A stretch of DNA of 64,000 bases. Source: Niabella insulamsoli. GTDB lineage: Bacteria; Bacteroidota; Bacteroidia; Chitinophagales; Chitinophagaceae. Below the pieces are notes generated by a model. The model had not been told where the DNA came from, ran no database searches, and saw only the letters and a program-made list of their open reading frames with translations. Position 1 is the stretch's first letter; every line of letters begins with the position of its first letter. Shown here piece by piece: positions 51,863 to 60,219 of the stretch. Made by a program: the position numbers and the translations under genes. Where the stretch lies: NCBI RefSeq assembly GCF_039652435.2, contig NZ_CP190246.1:2046001-2110000 (forward strand), given 5' to 3'.

Positions 51863-53392
51863 TTATGGAATTAACTCATCCGGCCAGGCCACTGCTTCGC
51901 CGGTTGCCTTCCAGGTAGGCATCTGGGCCCCTCTTGCTTTTAGCTCACGCGTCCATATTTGGGCGAGCTCTTTTAATTGCTTTGGATTTGATTTGGCAAG
52001 ATCGTTACGCTCTCCCAGGTCTTTTTCTAAATTATAAAGTTCTAGTTTTTTATCCTTCATCAAATATATAATCTTCCATGCGCCAAGCCGCATGCCACTC
52101 GACCATGCATAGCCTTCATCCGCCAAGAAGGTCCAACGGTTAGGATAATGAAACAAAAGTGGTCTTTTGTTATCAATTATCGAAGGGTTTTTTAATACAG
52201 GCAAATAGCTTTTGCCATCAGTTGCTTGCTGGCTGGTTACGCCAGCTATTTCAAGTACGGTAGGCAAAAAATCTTCTGCGCTGACATAACTGTTCGTTTT
52301 GGTTCCGGGTTTTACCAAAGCCGGCCATTTTACCATCATTGGAATGCGGACACCGCCTTCGTAGGGAGAACCTTTTCCAGCCCGCAACGGCAGATTGTGC
52401 GTGTTTCTCTTTCCACCCCGGGCAACATTTGAAAGGCCACCATTATCCGACATAAAAATAACAACCGTATTTTTCTCAACGCCCTTCTTCTTTAAATAGT
52501 CCATCAGGTCGCCCAGACTTTTATCCATTCCTTCAACCAAAGAAGCATAAGCGGCTTCAATCGAGTCGAGCCCTTTGTTGAGATATTTACCGAAATAGCG
52601 GGGATCAGCTTGTATGGGCGTATGCACGGCGTAGTGCCCCAAATAAAGGAAAAAAGGTATTTTGTTTTTTATAGGAAAATCCAGCGCACCCGTTGCTTTT
52701 TCTGTTAAGGCATCTGTCAGAAAAACGTCTTTGCCATAAAAAGCCTGCAAATCGGGTACGGCGTTATAAGTCGTTTTACCCGGCATGTTGCCATAGTTTT
52801 GCTGGCCATAATAGCTTTGCGGATGTCCTAGAGAAGATCCTGCAATGTTCACCACAAAGCCCATGTTTCTGGGATCGCTTCCATTTGTTCCAAGGCTGCC
52901 CCAATGCGCTTTTCCTACGTGAATGGTAAAATAGCCGGCGTCTTTAAGTAATTGCGGTAGTGGTTTGCGATATAAAAAAGTATGGGGCTCCTCAATCGTA
53001 CTCAACCCGTTAATGTTCCAGGCTGGCGCTGCGAGCACTTCATCTTTATAATCAGTGGCGCGATCGGGCGTGATAGAAGTCCAGTTGGTGATATGCGTTC
53101 TAACAGAACTCAATCCGCTGATGAGCGTCGTACGCGTCGGCGTGCAAACCGAGTTTACATAAGCCTGGTGAAAAAGCAAGCCTTCCTTGGCCATCCTTTC
53201 CATATTGGGCGTATGAAATTTTCTGTTAAGTGGCATGATCGAATCACCAAATGGCTGCGAGGTATCCATCCACCCCATGTCATCCACCAGGAATAATACG
53301 ACGTTGGGTTTTGGGAGGGTTGTCTTTTGTTGAGCAACACCAGCAACTGAGCAGAACAGGGAAATGACAAGTATGGGGATGAACCTTTTCAT
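51863..53392 (-). CDS. Secreted Cys-type sulfatase (S1 family)
   Basis: A 509-residue protein from the ATG at 53392, where a proper signal peptide starts (MKRFIPILVISLFCSVAGVA). The frame runs 40 codons further upstream without a signal-like start. It has PNVVLFLVDDMGWMDTSQPF, the signature CTPTRTTLISGLSSVRTH (Cys83), GKAHWGS, HYAVHTP and FMSDNGGLSNV. It is separated from the main sulfatase run by the kinase cluster but is probably part of the same catabolic repertoire. Confidence 0.92.
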   Translation of the reverse strand: MKRFIPILVISLFCSVAGVAQQKTTLPKPNVVLFLVDDMGWMDTSQPFGDSIMPLNRKFHTPNMERMAKEGLLFHQAYVNSVCTPTRTTLISGLSSVRTHITNWTSITPDRATDYKDEVLAAPAWNINGLSTIEEPHTFLYRKPLPQLLKDAGYFTIHVGKAHWGSLGTNGSDPRNMGFVVNIAGSSLGHPQSYYGQQNYGNMPGKTTYNAVPDLQAFYGKDVFLTDALTEKATGALDFPIKNKIPFFLYLGHYAVHTPIQADPRYFGKYLNKGLDSIEAAYASLVEGMDKSLGDLMDYLKKKGVEKNTVVIFMSDNGGLSNVARGGKRNTHNLPLRAGKGSPYEGGVRIPMMVKWPALVKPGTKTNSYVSAEDFLPTVLEIAGVTSQQATDGKSYLPVLKNPSIIDNKRPLLFHYPNRWTFLADEGYAWSSGMRLGAWKIIYLMKDKKLELYNLEKDLGERNDLAKSNPKQLKELAQIWTRELKARGAQMPTWKATGEAVAWPDELIP

Positions 53393-53536
53393 TGTTGAAT
53401 TTATTATCGTTATGGAAGGGAAAGTAGCACAATATTCCGATAAATTTTTATGCAATCGTTTGCTCAGATGAAGGCTTGGAACTGCGAAAGCCTTAGTATA
53501 TTTGGGTTTCAACGAATCGAAAGAAAGTAAATAAAC

Positions 53537-54721
53537 ATGTTGAAGGCAAAAAAAGGAATGGATGTTCTTTTAAAAAAAGAAAGGGTGTTGGCGGCCTTGC
53601 TCCTATTTATAACGGGCTTTGCAAAAGCACAAGATGATCTTGACCTATCAAGGATGATCGGGAAAATAGATTCGACGAATGTTTTTATTTCCGAAAATTA
53701 TTACACCTGGGGCGCAAGCGTTGTAGCAGGCGACGACGGTAAATACCATATGTTCTATTCGCGCTGGCCCCATGGACGCCGGCTTGAAAAGGACGATTCT
53801 TTAAACTATATTTTCGACGGCTTCGCCGGATGGAACAAATATTCGGAAATAGCTTACGCTGTTGCGGAAAAGATGGATGGCCCCTATCGGCATGTCAAAA
53901 CAATTTTAAAAGGAACAGGCGATCCCCAGAAATGGAACCGGTTCACCTACCATAACCCACTGATCCGAAAATTCAATGGTAGCTATTATTTGTATTTTAT
54001 CAGTAACGCCTTCGATAGCGCTTACACGCTCAATCGTGCTACCACTAAGGAAAATTTGCAATGGCTGAAGTATAATTGCTCGCAGCAAATCGGCGTGATT
54101 AAAGCAGCGTCTATTGCTGACCTGGTAAACGGAAATTTTGCCGCGCCAAAGGTTATCATGTCGCCCGACAACAAAAACACTTTTGAAGTGGCCACTAATC
54201 CGGCAGTGACGGAGGGCCCCGACGGTCAATTTTACATGATGTACAAATCGAGAAGGCCGAATGTAGGGCATATGACTTTTTGGATTGCGACGGCGCCGAC
54301 ACCGGAAGGTCCTTTCGTTACGAGGGGCAGCGTTTTAAACAAGGCTGAAACCGCGAGCGAAGATCCGAGCATGTGGTACGATAAAAAGAGAAAGCGTTTT
54401 TATGCGGTTGCGAAATATTATTCAAACGAACTTGTGCTCGCGCCTCAATTTGGTGCAATGATCCTGCTTACTTCTGAAAATGGTTTTGATTGGAAGCCCG
54501 CTCAACATACGCTGGTCACACTAAAAGAAATCCGGTTTAAGAACGGAATAAAAACCAGTTTGCATAACCTCGAAAGGCCTTTTGTAGTAACCGCGCCGAA
54601 CGGGAAGCCTTTAGCTTTGTTTGCGGCTGCTGCTGTCAACAATCCGCGCGATACCAACCCGGATGCGGTTGACAAAAAACATAACACCTTCAACGTGCAC
54701 ATTCCTTTGTTCCACAAATAG
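53537..54721 (+). CDS. Secreted GH43-like beta-propeller protein
   Basis: A 394-residue protein with a signal peptide (hydrophobic LAALLLFITGFAKAQ; ATG 53537 or 53561 could start it). Repeated blade strands with Tyr/Trp motifs, such as YYTWGASVVAGDDGKYHMFY, YHNPLIRKFNGSYYLYFISN, TEGPDGQFYMMYKSR and EDPSMWYDKKRKRFYAV, give the five-bladed propeller pattern of the GH43/GH32/GH117 superfamily. An acidic residue early in each blade could serve as catalytic base or transition-state modulator. The exact family and substrate are unclear. It is divergent from the sulfatase at 51.9-53.4 kb. Confidence 0.7.
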   Translation: MLKAKKGMDVLLKKERVLAALLLFITGFAKAQDDLDLSRMIGKIDSTNVFISENYYTWGASVVAGDDGKYHMFYSRWPHGRRLEKDDSLNYIFDGFAGWNKYSEIAYAVAEKMDGPYRHVKTILKGTGDPQKWNRFTYHNPLIRKFNGSYYLYFISNAFDSAYTLNRATTKENLQWLKYNCSQQIGVIKAASIADLVNGNFAAPKVIMSPDNKNTFEVATNPAVTEGPDGQFYMMYKSRRPNVGHMTFWIATAPTPEGPFVTRGSVLNKAETASEDPSMWYDKKRKRFYAVAKYYSNELVLAPQFGAMILLTSENGFDWKPAQHTLVTLKEIRFKNGIKTSLHNLERPFVVTAPNGKPLALFAAAAVNNPRDTNPDAVDKKHNTFNVHIPLFHK

Positions 54722-54736
54722 GACTCCCACTAAAGT

Positions 54737-56092
54737 CTAATATTTAAAAACTTTGCCGTTAACCATCACCTCCTGTGTCGACTCATCGAAAGTGGCTTTG
54801 TTGCCTGTATGAGCGGCAGCCGTAGTCATAATATTGGCGATGCTGTGACTATAGCCTGCTTCCACCGGTGCATTGGGCTGCTTCCTGCTTCTGACGCATT
54901 CCATCCAGTTTCTTACATGGTTGGAGGTGAGCACATCGCCCCCAGTGTTAGCAGCAGCAACGGCTTTTTCTTTATTAGGTAAATCAATATCCGGTAACAG
55001 GTTAGCCTGCATGCCCATTGCTGCGGCCATCTTCTGCGTAAGCCCGCCTTTTGAGGATATCTTATTGGTAATCAGGTTCAGTTCTCCCCCATTTGAATAA
55101 TAGATTTCTGAAGGCCGCTCCTCGCCGTTGTGCATGCGCGATGCAAACGTAACCTGAAAGCCTTTAGAAGGATCATCCAGCGGGCCGTAATCAAACGCTG
55201 CAAGAATCGTATCCCAATTTCTTCTGCCATCCTTCCACTGGTAAATGCCGCCATTCGCTACCACGCTGCGCGGATGTTTCAAACCGGTAAACCAATGCAC
55301 CGTATCAATTTGATGGCTCATCCATTGACCTGGCAGGCCCGATGAATAAGGCCAGAACAAACGATATTCAAGATAAAGGCGCGGATCAAATGGCTCAAAA
55401 GGGCGGTTCATAATAAAGCGCTTCCAGTCAGTGTCCTCTTCTTTCAAAACCTTTAAAAGATCAGGACGGCGCCAACGCCCTGGTTGGTTTACGTTCCATG
55501 TGAGTTCGACCATTGTAATAGGCCCGAATTTACCAGATCTGATAAAATCATTTGCAGCATGATAATTAGCGCCGCTTCGGCGTTGCGATCCAATTTGCAC
55601 AATTTTGCCGGATGCTTTCACGGCTTTTAAGGCCGCGCGATTATCCTCCATCGACTCGGCAAATGGCTTTTCAACATAGGCGTCGCATCCGGCCTTAACA
55701 GCTTCGATGGTGTGTAGCGCATGTTGAAAATCAGCCGTGCTTATAAAAACAGCGTCGACAATTTGCTTACCATACATTTCTTCGTTATTTCGAAACGCAT
55801 TGACAGGCCGGTCCATTTTTGCCTTCCACATCGCAGCACCTTCCTCGCGGCGTTGTTTCCAGATATCAGAAACGGCAACGATTTCAAAATTCATTTCTTT
55901 ACAATGATTCAGAAAGCAAGGCATATGCGAAGCGCGGTGGCGATCGGAAAAGCCTACAACGCCAACACGAACCCGGTCGTTTGCGCCGATAATCCGTTTG
56001 TAACTTTTGGCGCTAAAGCCTTGGCCTGACAACAATAATCCGGCACCGGCGATCGAGCCTTGCCTTATAAATGCGCGACGAGAATGTTTCAT
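54737..56092 (-). CDS. Gfo/Idh/MocA-family oxidoreductase with Tat signal
   Basis: A 451-residue protein from ATG 56092. The start MKHSRRAFIRQGSIAGAGLL is a twin-arginine (Tat) signal, so it is exported folded with its cofactor. The NAD(P)-binding fold has VRVGVVGFSDRHRASHMPCF. The family motif AGCDAYVEKPFAESMEDNRA contains the conserved EKP. Members oxidise or reduce sugars or take part in retaining glycoside hydrolysis (GH109-type). Its context with glycan enzymes favours sugar metabolism. An upstream ATG at 56119 would add 9 residues before the Tat motif. Confidence 0.88.
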   Translation of the reverse strand: MKHSRRAFIRQGSIAGAGLLLSGQGFSAKSYKRIIGANDRVRVGVVGFSDRHRASHMPCFLNHCKEMNFEIVAVSDIWKQRREEGAAMWKAKMDRPVNAFRNNEEMYGKQIVDAVFISTADFQHALHTIEAVKAGCDAYVEKPFAESMEDNRAALKAVKASGKIVQIGSQRRSGANYHAANDFIRSGKFGPITMVELTWNVNQPGRWRRPDLLKVLKEEDTDWKRFIMNRPFEPFDPRLYLEYRLFWPYSSGLPGQWMSHQIDTVHWFTGLKHPRSVVANGGIYQWKDGRRNWDTILAAFDYGPLDDPSKGFQVTFASRMHNGEERPSEIYYSNGGELNLITNKISSKGGLTQKMAAAMGMQANLLPDIDLPNKEKAVAAANTGGDVLTSNHVRNWMECVRSRKQPNAPVEAGYSHSIANIMTTAAAHTGNKATFDESTQEVMVNGKVFKY

Positions 56093-56296
56093 GTGGCGTG
56101 TTTGAGGTAATAAATACAATCACTACAGCAATCGTTGTATTTAAAAATCCAAGATAATCAAAATATCTTAGTATAAACAGCTTTTTGTACCCGGGCCAAC
56201 AGTATTAAAATATGTTAAAATAGACGTTTGAATAAAAAGATGGCATCAATTTGGCATATAATTAAGCACTATTAAATAACCTTAAATATTATCACC

Positions 56297-56497
56297 ATGA
56301 GTAAGTTTAACGACAAAGTAAAAGGAAACTGGAATATCGTAAAAGGCAGCCTGAAGCAAAAATGGGCCGATCTCACCGACGACGATTTACTTTATGAAGA
56401 AGGTAAAGAAGAAGAGGTTGTTGGACGTATTCAGAAACGTACCGGAGAAACGAAAGACAATATCAATAAATTTTTTGATGACCTCAAATTCGATTAA
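56297..56497 (+). CDS. CsbD-family small stress protein
   Basis: A 66-residue hydrophilic protein: FNDKVKGNWNIVKGSLKQKW, ADLTDDDL and EEEVVGRIQKRTGETKDNIN. This is the complete CsbD pattern with the KGNW repeat-like start. CsbD proteins are induced by general stress in several bacteria and their function is unknown. It is monocistronic, with its own terminator. Confidence 0.95.
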   Translation: MSKFNDKVKGNWNIVKGSLKQKWADLTDDDLLYEEGKEEEVVGRIQKRTGETKDNINKFFDDLKFD

Positions 56498-56518
56498 TAA
56501 CTTGATAGATCTTTTCCT

Positions 56519-56547
56519 AAAAAGGCCGCAATTTAGCGGCCTTTTTT
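56519..56547 (+). terminator. Terminator after the CsbD gene
   Basis: AAAAAGGCCGC and GCGGCCTTTTT around AATTTA. It is nearly symmetric, so it may also serve the convergent gene at 56572. Confidence 0.85.
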
Positions 56548-56571
56548 ATAGGGATAATTTGCACTGTTCGC

Positions 56572-57501
56572 TTAGAGCGCTATTGCGAAGTGAACCATCC
56601 ACCTATTTTCTGCTTTTACAATACCACGGGCGAGGGATTGCGACAACGGGGTTTGATAGTTGGCGCCAACTGCACACTTGCCAAAAGCAGTTTCAAGGCC
56701 TAAAGTTCCCATAACCAAATTGCCGCCGGATGTAATAACTTTAATATTATCGTCCCGGTCTGTTTGCGAATGCTCATACTGAATGCCGGCGTTGGGGGCG
56801 ATCATTATCATATGCTTTGTCCTGAACTTGTAGTATAGTTGCGCATTCATACTCGCCTTATCACCGTATTGATAGTCGAACTGATTTGCTGTATTCAATT
56901 TATAATTGCCGTTGATGTTGAGGCCGGCGTCCTGCAACCGGATATCATACATCGCATTAAGGTTGAAATCATAGCTTCCTGTTCCCAGCTGGAAAAGATT
57001 GGCAGTCGGCGCTTCTGCCTGCCGGCTTGTCGGATCGTATTTGCCTGTCGCCAGTTTGACGCCACCACCCAACCAAAGGCTTTGCACCATCAATCTCGAG
57101 CTTTCTTTTCCGGATACCGTTTTCCGTGTATTTAAGACTTGATAGAATCCAAATACGCTAATATCGCCAAGGCCACTTTTATAGGCGCGGCCGCCATCGT
57201 TTGTTTTCTGGTTAAAGCTATAGGGTACCGTCGTCATAACCCGTACTTTATCGGAAAGATTCCAACCGCCCCAGGCTTCTACAATGTTGTACTGTTCGGC
57301 CGTTGTTAGTGGGGTCTTAGCCCCTCCTACCCCGACATGCGAAATAACCCTGTTAAATCGATATCGCAGGCCGACGATATGTTTATGAAATTCAGGGAGA
57401 ATACCAATATAGTTGTTGCCGGCGCCGCATCCGCAAATATCACAACTCACCGCTGCGATCGGCCAACCGAAAATGAATAATATCAGATAAAGTTTTTTCA
57501 T
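56572..57501 (-). CDS. Outer-membrane beta-barrel protein with CDICGCG motif
   Basis: A 309-residue protein with a signal peptide (to AAVS) followed at once by CDICGCGAGNNYIGI. This Cys cluster could bind metal or form disulfides. The remainder is alternating amphipathic strands (VRVMTTVPYSFNQ, SLWLGGGVKLATGKYDP, MNAQLYYKFRTKHMIMIAPN) ending in an aromatic/hydrophobic strand (WMVHFAIAL), as in outer-membrane barrels. It is last in a run with the MauG-like peroxidase and MbnP-like lipoprotein, so a role in metal or redox processing at the outer membrane is likely. Confidence 0.7.
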   Translation of the reverse strand: MKKLYLILFIFGWPIAAVSCDICGCGAGNNYIGILPEFHKHIVGLRYRFNRVISHVGVGGAKTPLTTAEQYNIVEAWGGWNLSDKVRVMTTVPYSFNQKTNDGGRAYKSGLGDISVFGFYQVLNTRKTVSGKESSRLMVQSLWLGGGVKLATGKYDPTSRQAEAPTANLFQLGTGSYDFNLNAMYDIRLQDAGLNINGNYKLNTANQFDYQYGDKASMNAQLYYKFRTKHMIMIAPNAGIQYEHSQTDRDDNIKVITSGGNLVMGTLGLETAFGKCAVGANYQTPLSQSLARGIVKAENRWMVHFAIAL

Positions 57502-57582
57502 GAGTTTGTTATTAATAATGTGTCCGGCTTTCCTGCCGATTATTTTTTATTAGCGCAATGTGTTGAAAATTTTCATGTCTCG

Positions 57583-58611
57583 CTATTGTTCGGCAAGAGC
57601 CGGGTTGTTAACAAAATTCTGGTCGTTTAACGTGTTGAGAAAAGCCAGTATTTTCTCCTTTTCGGCTGCATTGAGCGACAGACCATTTCGCAAAAGTGGG
57701 TCGGAATCAACGCTTCCCTTTATTTCACTATAATGATCAATCACGGCATCGAGCCGAATAAACCGGCCATCGTGCATATAAGGAGCGCTGTACGCTAAAT
57801 TCCGGAGGCTCGGCACCTTGAACTTATATTTATCAGACTCATTCAATGTGACCTCATATCGCCCCTGATCATTATTTGCGCCCGCTCCGATGCCATTATC
57901 CCTAAAACTATTGTCTGTGAACAAAGGTTCTTTATGACAACCGCCACAGTGCTGCTGAACAAGCCTGTAGCCCGCTTCTTCCTGCGCTGTGAAAGCTGCA
58001 TTGCCTAAATGCTGCACGACGCTATCATACTTGGTTTCAGCGCTGATGCACATGATCATAAACTGTGAAAGGGCTTTTGTAAAATTGGCGGTTGTAATCT
58101 GGTCGCTGCCAAACGCCTTTTTGAACAGCGCCGGATAAGCGCTGTGATTTTGAAGCTTGGCAATAACATTGGATACCGATTCGTCCATTTCTTCGTGCGC
58201 CGTAATAGGAACGATCGGCTGCAAATCGAGATCAAAAACGCCACCGTCCCACATATACAACGGCGTCCATGCCAGATTCATAATCGGCGGACTGTTGCGT
58301 CTTCCCAGCCGGTCATCTATACCATGACTTACATCGTGGCCGTGTTGTGTGAAAGCTGCACTTTGGATGTGGCAGCTGCCGCAGCTGATAGTGTTATTGC
58401 GAGACAGGCGGGGCTCATAGAATAATTTTCGTCCGAGCTCGAAACCGTCTTTTGTGACCTCGTTATTCGCAATTTTATAAACCGGATCGGGAAAGTGCGC
58501 TGGTTTGGTAAACCCTAAAAAGGGTACGTCTATAGCAAAGTCATCCCTGCTACACGCGGCAACGGCCGCTGCGAGGATAAGAATAATCGCTACCTGCTTT
58601 TTTCTCATCAC
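57583..58611 (-). CDS. Dihaem cytochrome-c peroxidase (MauG family)
   Basis: A 342-residue lipoprotein-like protein (signal ending in AAAVAACSRD). There are two haem-c sites: SCGSCHIQ with AAFTQHGHDVSHG, and HCGGCHKEPLFTD. The C-terminal part has VPSLRNLAYSAPYMHDGRF and HYSEIKGSVDSDPLLRNG, characteristic of CcpA/MauG. It reduces peroxide or oxidises a partner protein in the periplasm. It is directly downstream of the MbnP-like gene (2 bp gap), a pairing known from copper-related MbnP/MbnH (MauG) systems. Confidence 0.92.
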   Translation of the reverse strand: MMRKKQVAIILILAAAVAACSRDDFAIDVPFLGFTKPAHFPDPVYKIANNEVTKDGFELGRKLFYEPRLSRNNTISCGSCHIQSAAFTQHGHDVSHGIDDRLGRRNSPPIMNLAWTPLYMWDGGVFDLDLQPIVPITAHEEMDESVSNVIAKLQNHSAYPALFKKAFGSDQITTANFTKALSQFMIMCISAETKYDSVVQHLGNAAFTAQEEAGYRLVQQHCGGCHKEPLFTDNSFRDNGIGAGANNDQGRYEVTLNESDKYKFKVPSLRNLAYSAPYMHDGRFIRLDAVIDHYSEIKGSVDSDPLLRNGLSLNAAEKEKILAFLNTLNDQNFVNNPALAEQ

Positions 58612-58613
58612 GT

Positions 58614-59423
58614 TTAATTTTCAGTATGATCGTGGGTAAACATCGCAGCAAAGTTGTTGGCTACGGTAGTACTATATGCGCTAAACATCACCTGCGGGTT
58701 GGAAGCGATGCTAATTTGAGTAGCGCCATTAAACAATTTCGAGATGTCTGTAAAAAGATGAATATTCGCCTTTCTGTTTTTACGAACCTGTGCGATGCCC
58801 CGATTGGTAAGGTCCATAGTAATGATGTGAATGTTATTTAATGTGGGAGCCGAATAGCCGCCAAAGCCGCCGATGTGATACCGATAGCTATGCTGTCCTG
58901 TTGGATCAACCGGCGCTTGCGGACTGCTTCCTTCCATTTTGAAGAAAATATAACCGCTGTTCCAACCCCAGTACATGCCACCATCGTGGCCGCCGGCCGG
59001 GTCTAATACCCCCGTTCTTTTGCTGATATCCATGGTGCTGCGCAGGCTATCGACGCCCAGTGTGAAGGTGATTTTTGAATAATCCCCTTCGGGTACATTC
59101 ACCCGGGCAAAGCGCGAATCAGCTTCGGCTTCGTTAATTAAAAAATAACTACTATCCTGTGGCACTACATATGGGGCGCCATCCGCCTTATAGACTATAA
59201 TATTGCTGATAAAGTATTTAAGTGTGCTTATATTATAGGTTTCTCCAGCAGCGTTTTTATAATTGCCGGTGTTAAGAACGAGGTTTTGTCCGCCGACGAT
59301 ATTATCAAATTCTACTGACAAAGGCGCCAGATTGTTGGGGTCGAACGGCGGCGCTCCTATCTCTTTTTTACATGAAGAAAGCGTTATAACAATGAGTAAT
59401 AAGTAGGATATATGTTTTATCAT
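58614..59423 (-). CDS. MbnP-like lipoprotein
   Basis: A 269-residue protein from ATG 59423, whose signal MIKHISYLLLIVITLSSCKK ends in a lipobox. An ATG at 59447 adds 8 residues but falls inside a hairpin. The family pattern is clear: LSVEFDNIVGGQNLVLNTGN, TYNISTLKYFISNIIVYKAD, GGMYWGWNSGYIFFKMEG and YRYHIGGFGG. MbnP binds copper, in part through a kynurenine formed from Trp by the MauG-type partner. The WGWN block holds candidate Trp residues. The neighbour at 57583 is the MauG-type enzyme. Confidence 0.88.
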   Translation of the reverse strand: MIKHISYLLLIVITLSSCKKEIGAPPFDPNNLAPLSVEFDNIVGGQNLVLNTGNYKNAAGETYNISTLKYFISNIIVYKADGAPYVVPQDSSYFLINEAEADSRFARVNVPEGDYSKITFTLGVDSLRSTMDISKRTGVLDPAGGHDGGMYWGWNSGYIFFKMEGSSPQAPVDPTGQHSYRYHIGGFGGYSAPTLNNIHIITMDLTNRGIAQVRKNRKANIHLFTDISKLFNGATQISIASNPQVMFSAYSTTVANNFAAMFTHDHTEN

Positions 59424-59445
59424 TTTAAAAGTTTTAATTAGTTCC

Positions 59446-59477
59446 ACCGAGAGCGGTTATATCACCGCGCTCTCGGT
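59446..59477. repeat. Inverted repeat upstream of the MbnP-like gene
   Basis: ACCGAGAGCG and CGCTCTCGGT, with an additional GGT/ACC inner pairing around TATATC, form a strong hairpin ending about 22 bp before the chosen start. No T run follows. It may be a leader or protein-binding element. Confidence 0.5.
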
Positions 59478-59721
59478 TGTGACATAAGAATTAGGAGTGG
59501 AAACGTATAGCACGGCCCGTACGCTGACCGTTTGATCCTGAGCATGCATTATCCCGCTCGTTCTACTCAACCGCAGGCCGGATACACAAATGACACTAAT
59601 TTTCTGCCAGTTTCAATTGGATTTGTAAAGCCGCGAAACAGCGCGGCACGGCCTGGCCTCCTCGGTCACCGGTGCTACCAGCAGGCGATTCATAATAGAA
59701 CCTGAGCGTTCAGGATAATTA

Positions 59722-60108
59722 TTAAAGAATATGTGAGAATGGAAGAGATGGAGGATGAAAAAACGATCGCGGCATTTTTATTTCACGGAGATCCTCCAAA
59801 GCATGAAAGTCTTGCGATCGCTTGGCTAGCCACACATCTATAGTTGCAAAAAAGTGCCGAGAAGATAACACTTGGGCCAATTTTACTTCCGCTTTTTTTT
59901 CAGCGTTTTCCTGGTTTTTCTTTTCTTCTTCCTGGATTTTTTTTGCCAGCTGACATTTACCGTTACATTTTAATTTTGGTCTGGCTTTGTTGATACAGTT
60001 TTTTTCATAGCGCGCCCTGTTTATTTCATAATCAACATACAGCCACATGCTACCAAAGGATTGAATAGCGAACGACAACGTTAATAATATGACCACGAAA
60101 TGCTTCAC
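59722..60108 (-). CDS. Small exported protein with CNGKC motif
   Basis: A 128-residue protein with a signal peptide (MKHFVVILLTLSFAIQSFGS). It then has WLYVDYEINRARYEKNCINK and ARPKLKCNGKCQLAKKIQEE, followed by a Lys/Glu-rich helix. The C(x)nCxxxC pattern suggests disulfides or metal binding. I recall similar short proteins near copper/MbnP genes in Bacteroidota. Function unknown. It heads the group read leftwards towards MbnP and MauG, after a 300-bp gap (59424-59721) without another gene. Confidence 0.65.
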   Translation of the reverse strand: MKHFVVILLTLSFAIQSFGSMWLYVDYEINRARYEKNCINKARPKLKCNGKCQLAKKIQEEEKKNQENAEKKAEVKLAQVLSSRHFFATIDVWLAKRSQDFHALEDLREIKMPRSFFHPPSLPFSHIL

Positions 60109-60172
60109 GCAAATTTTTCGCGAAGTTAATAACTATCAATGTTTCGACACGCATTTGATCGAAATTAAAAAT

Positions 60173-60199
60173 AAAAAAGCGGGTCGTTAAAAACCCGCT
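60173..60199 (-). terminator. Terminator after metE
   Basis: On the minus strand, AGCGGGT/ACCCGCT around TTTTTAACG is followed by TTTTTTAT, 20 bp after the metE stop. Confidence 0.85.
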
Positions 60200-60219
60200 C
60201 CATTTATTGCAACATTTGA

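Noticed and set aside
59530..59560. TTTGATCCTG, resembling the 5' end of 16S rRNA
   Set aside because: Only about 10 bases match and the following sequence does not continue as 16S rRNA. Chance similarity.
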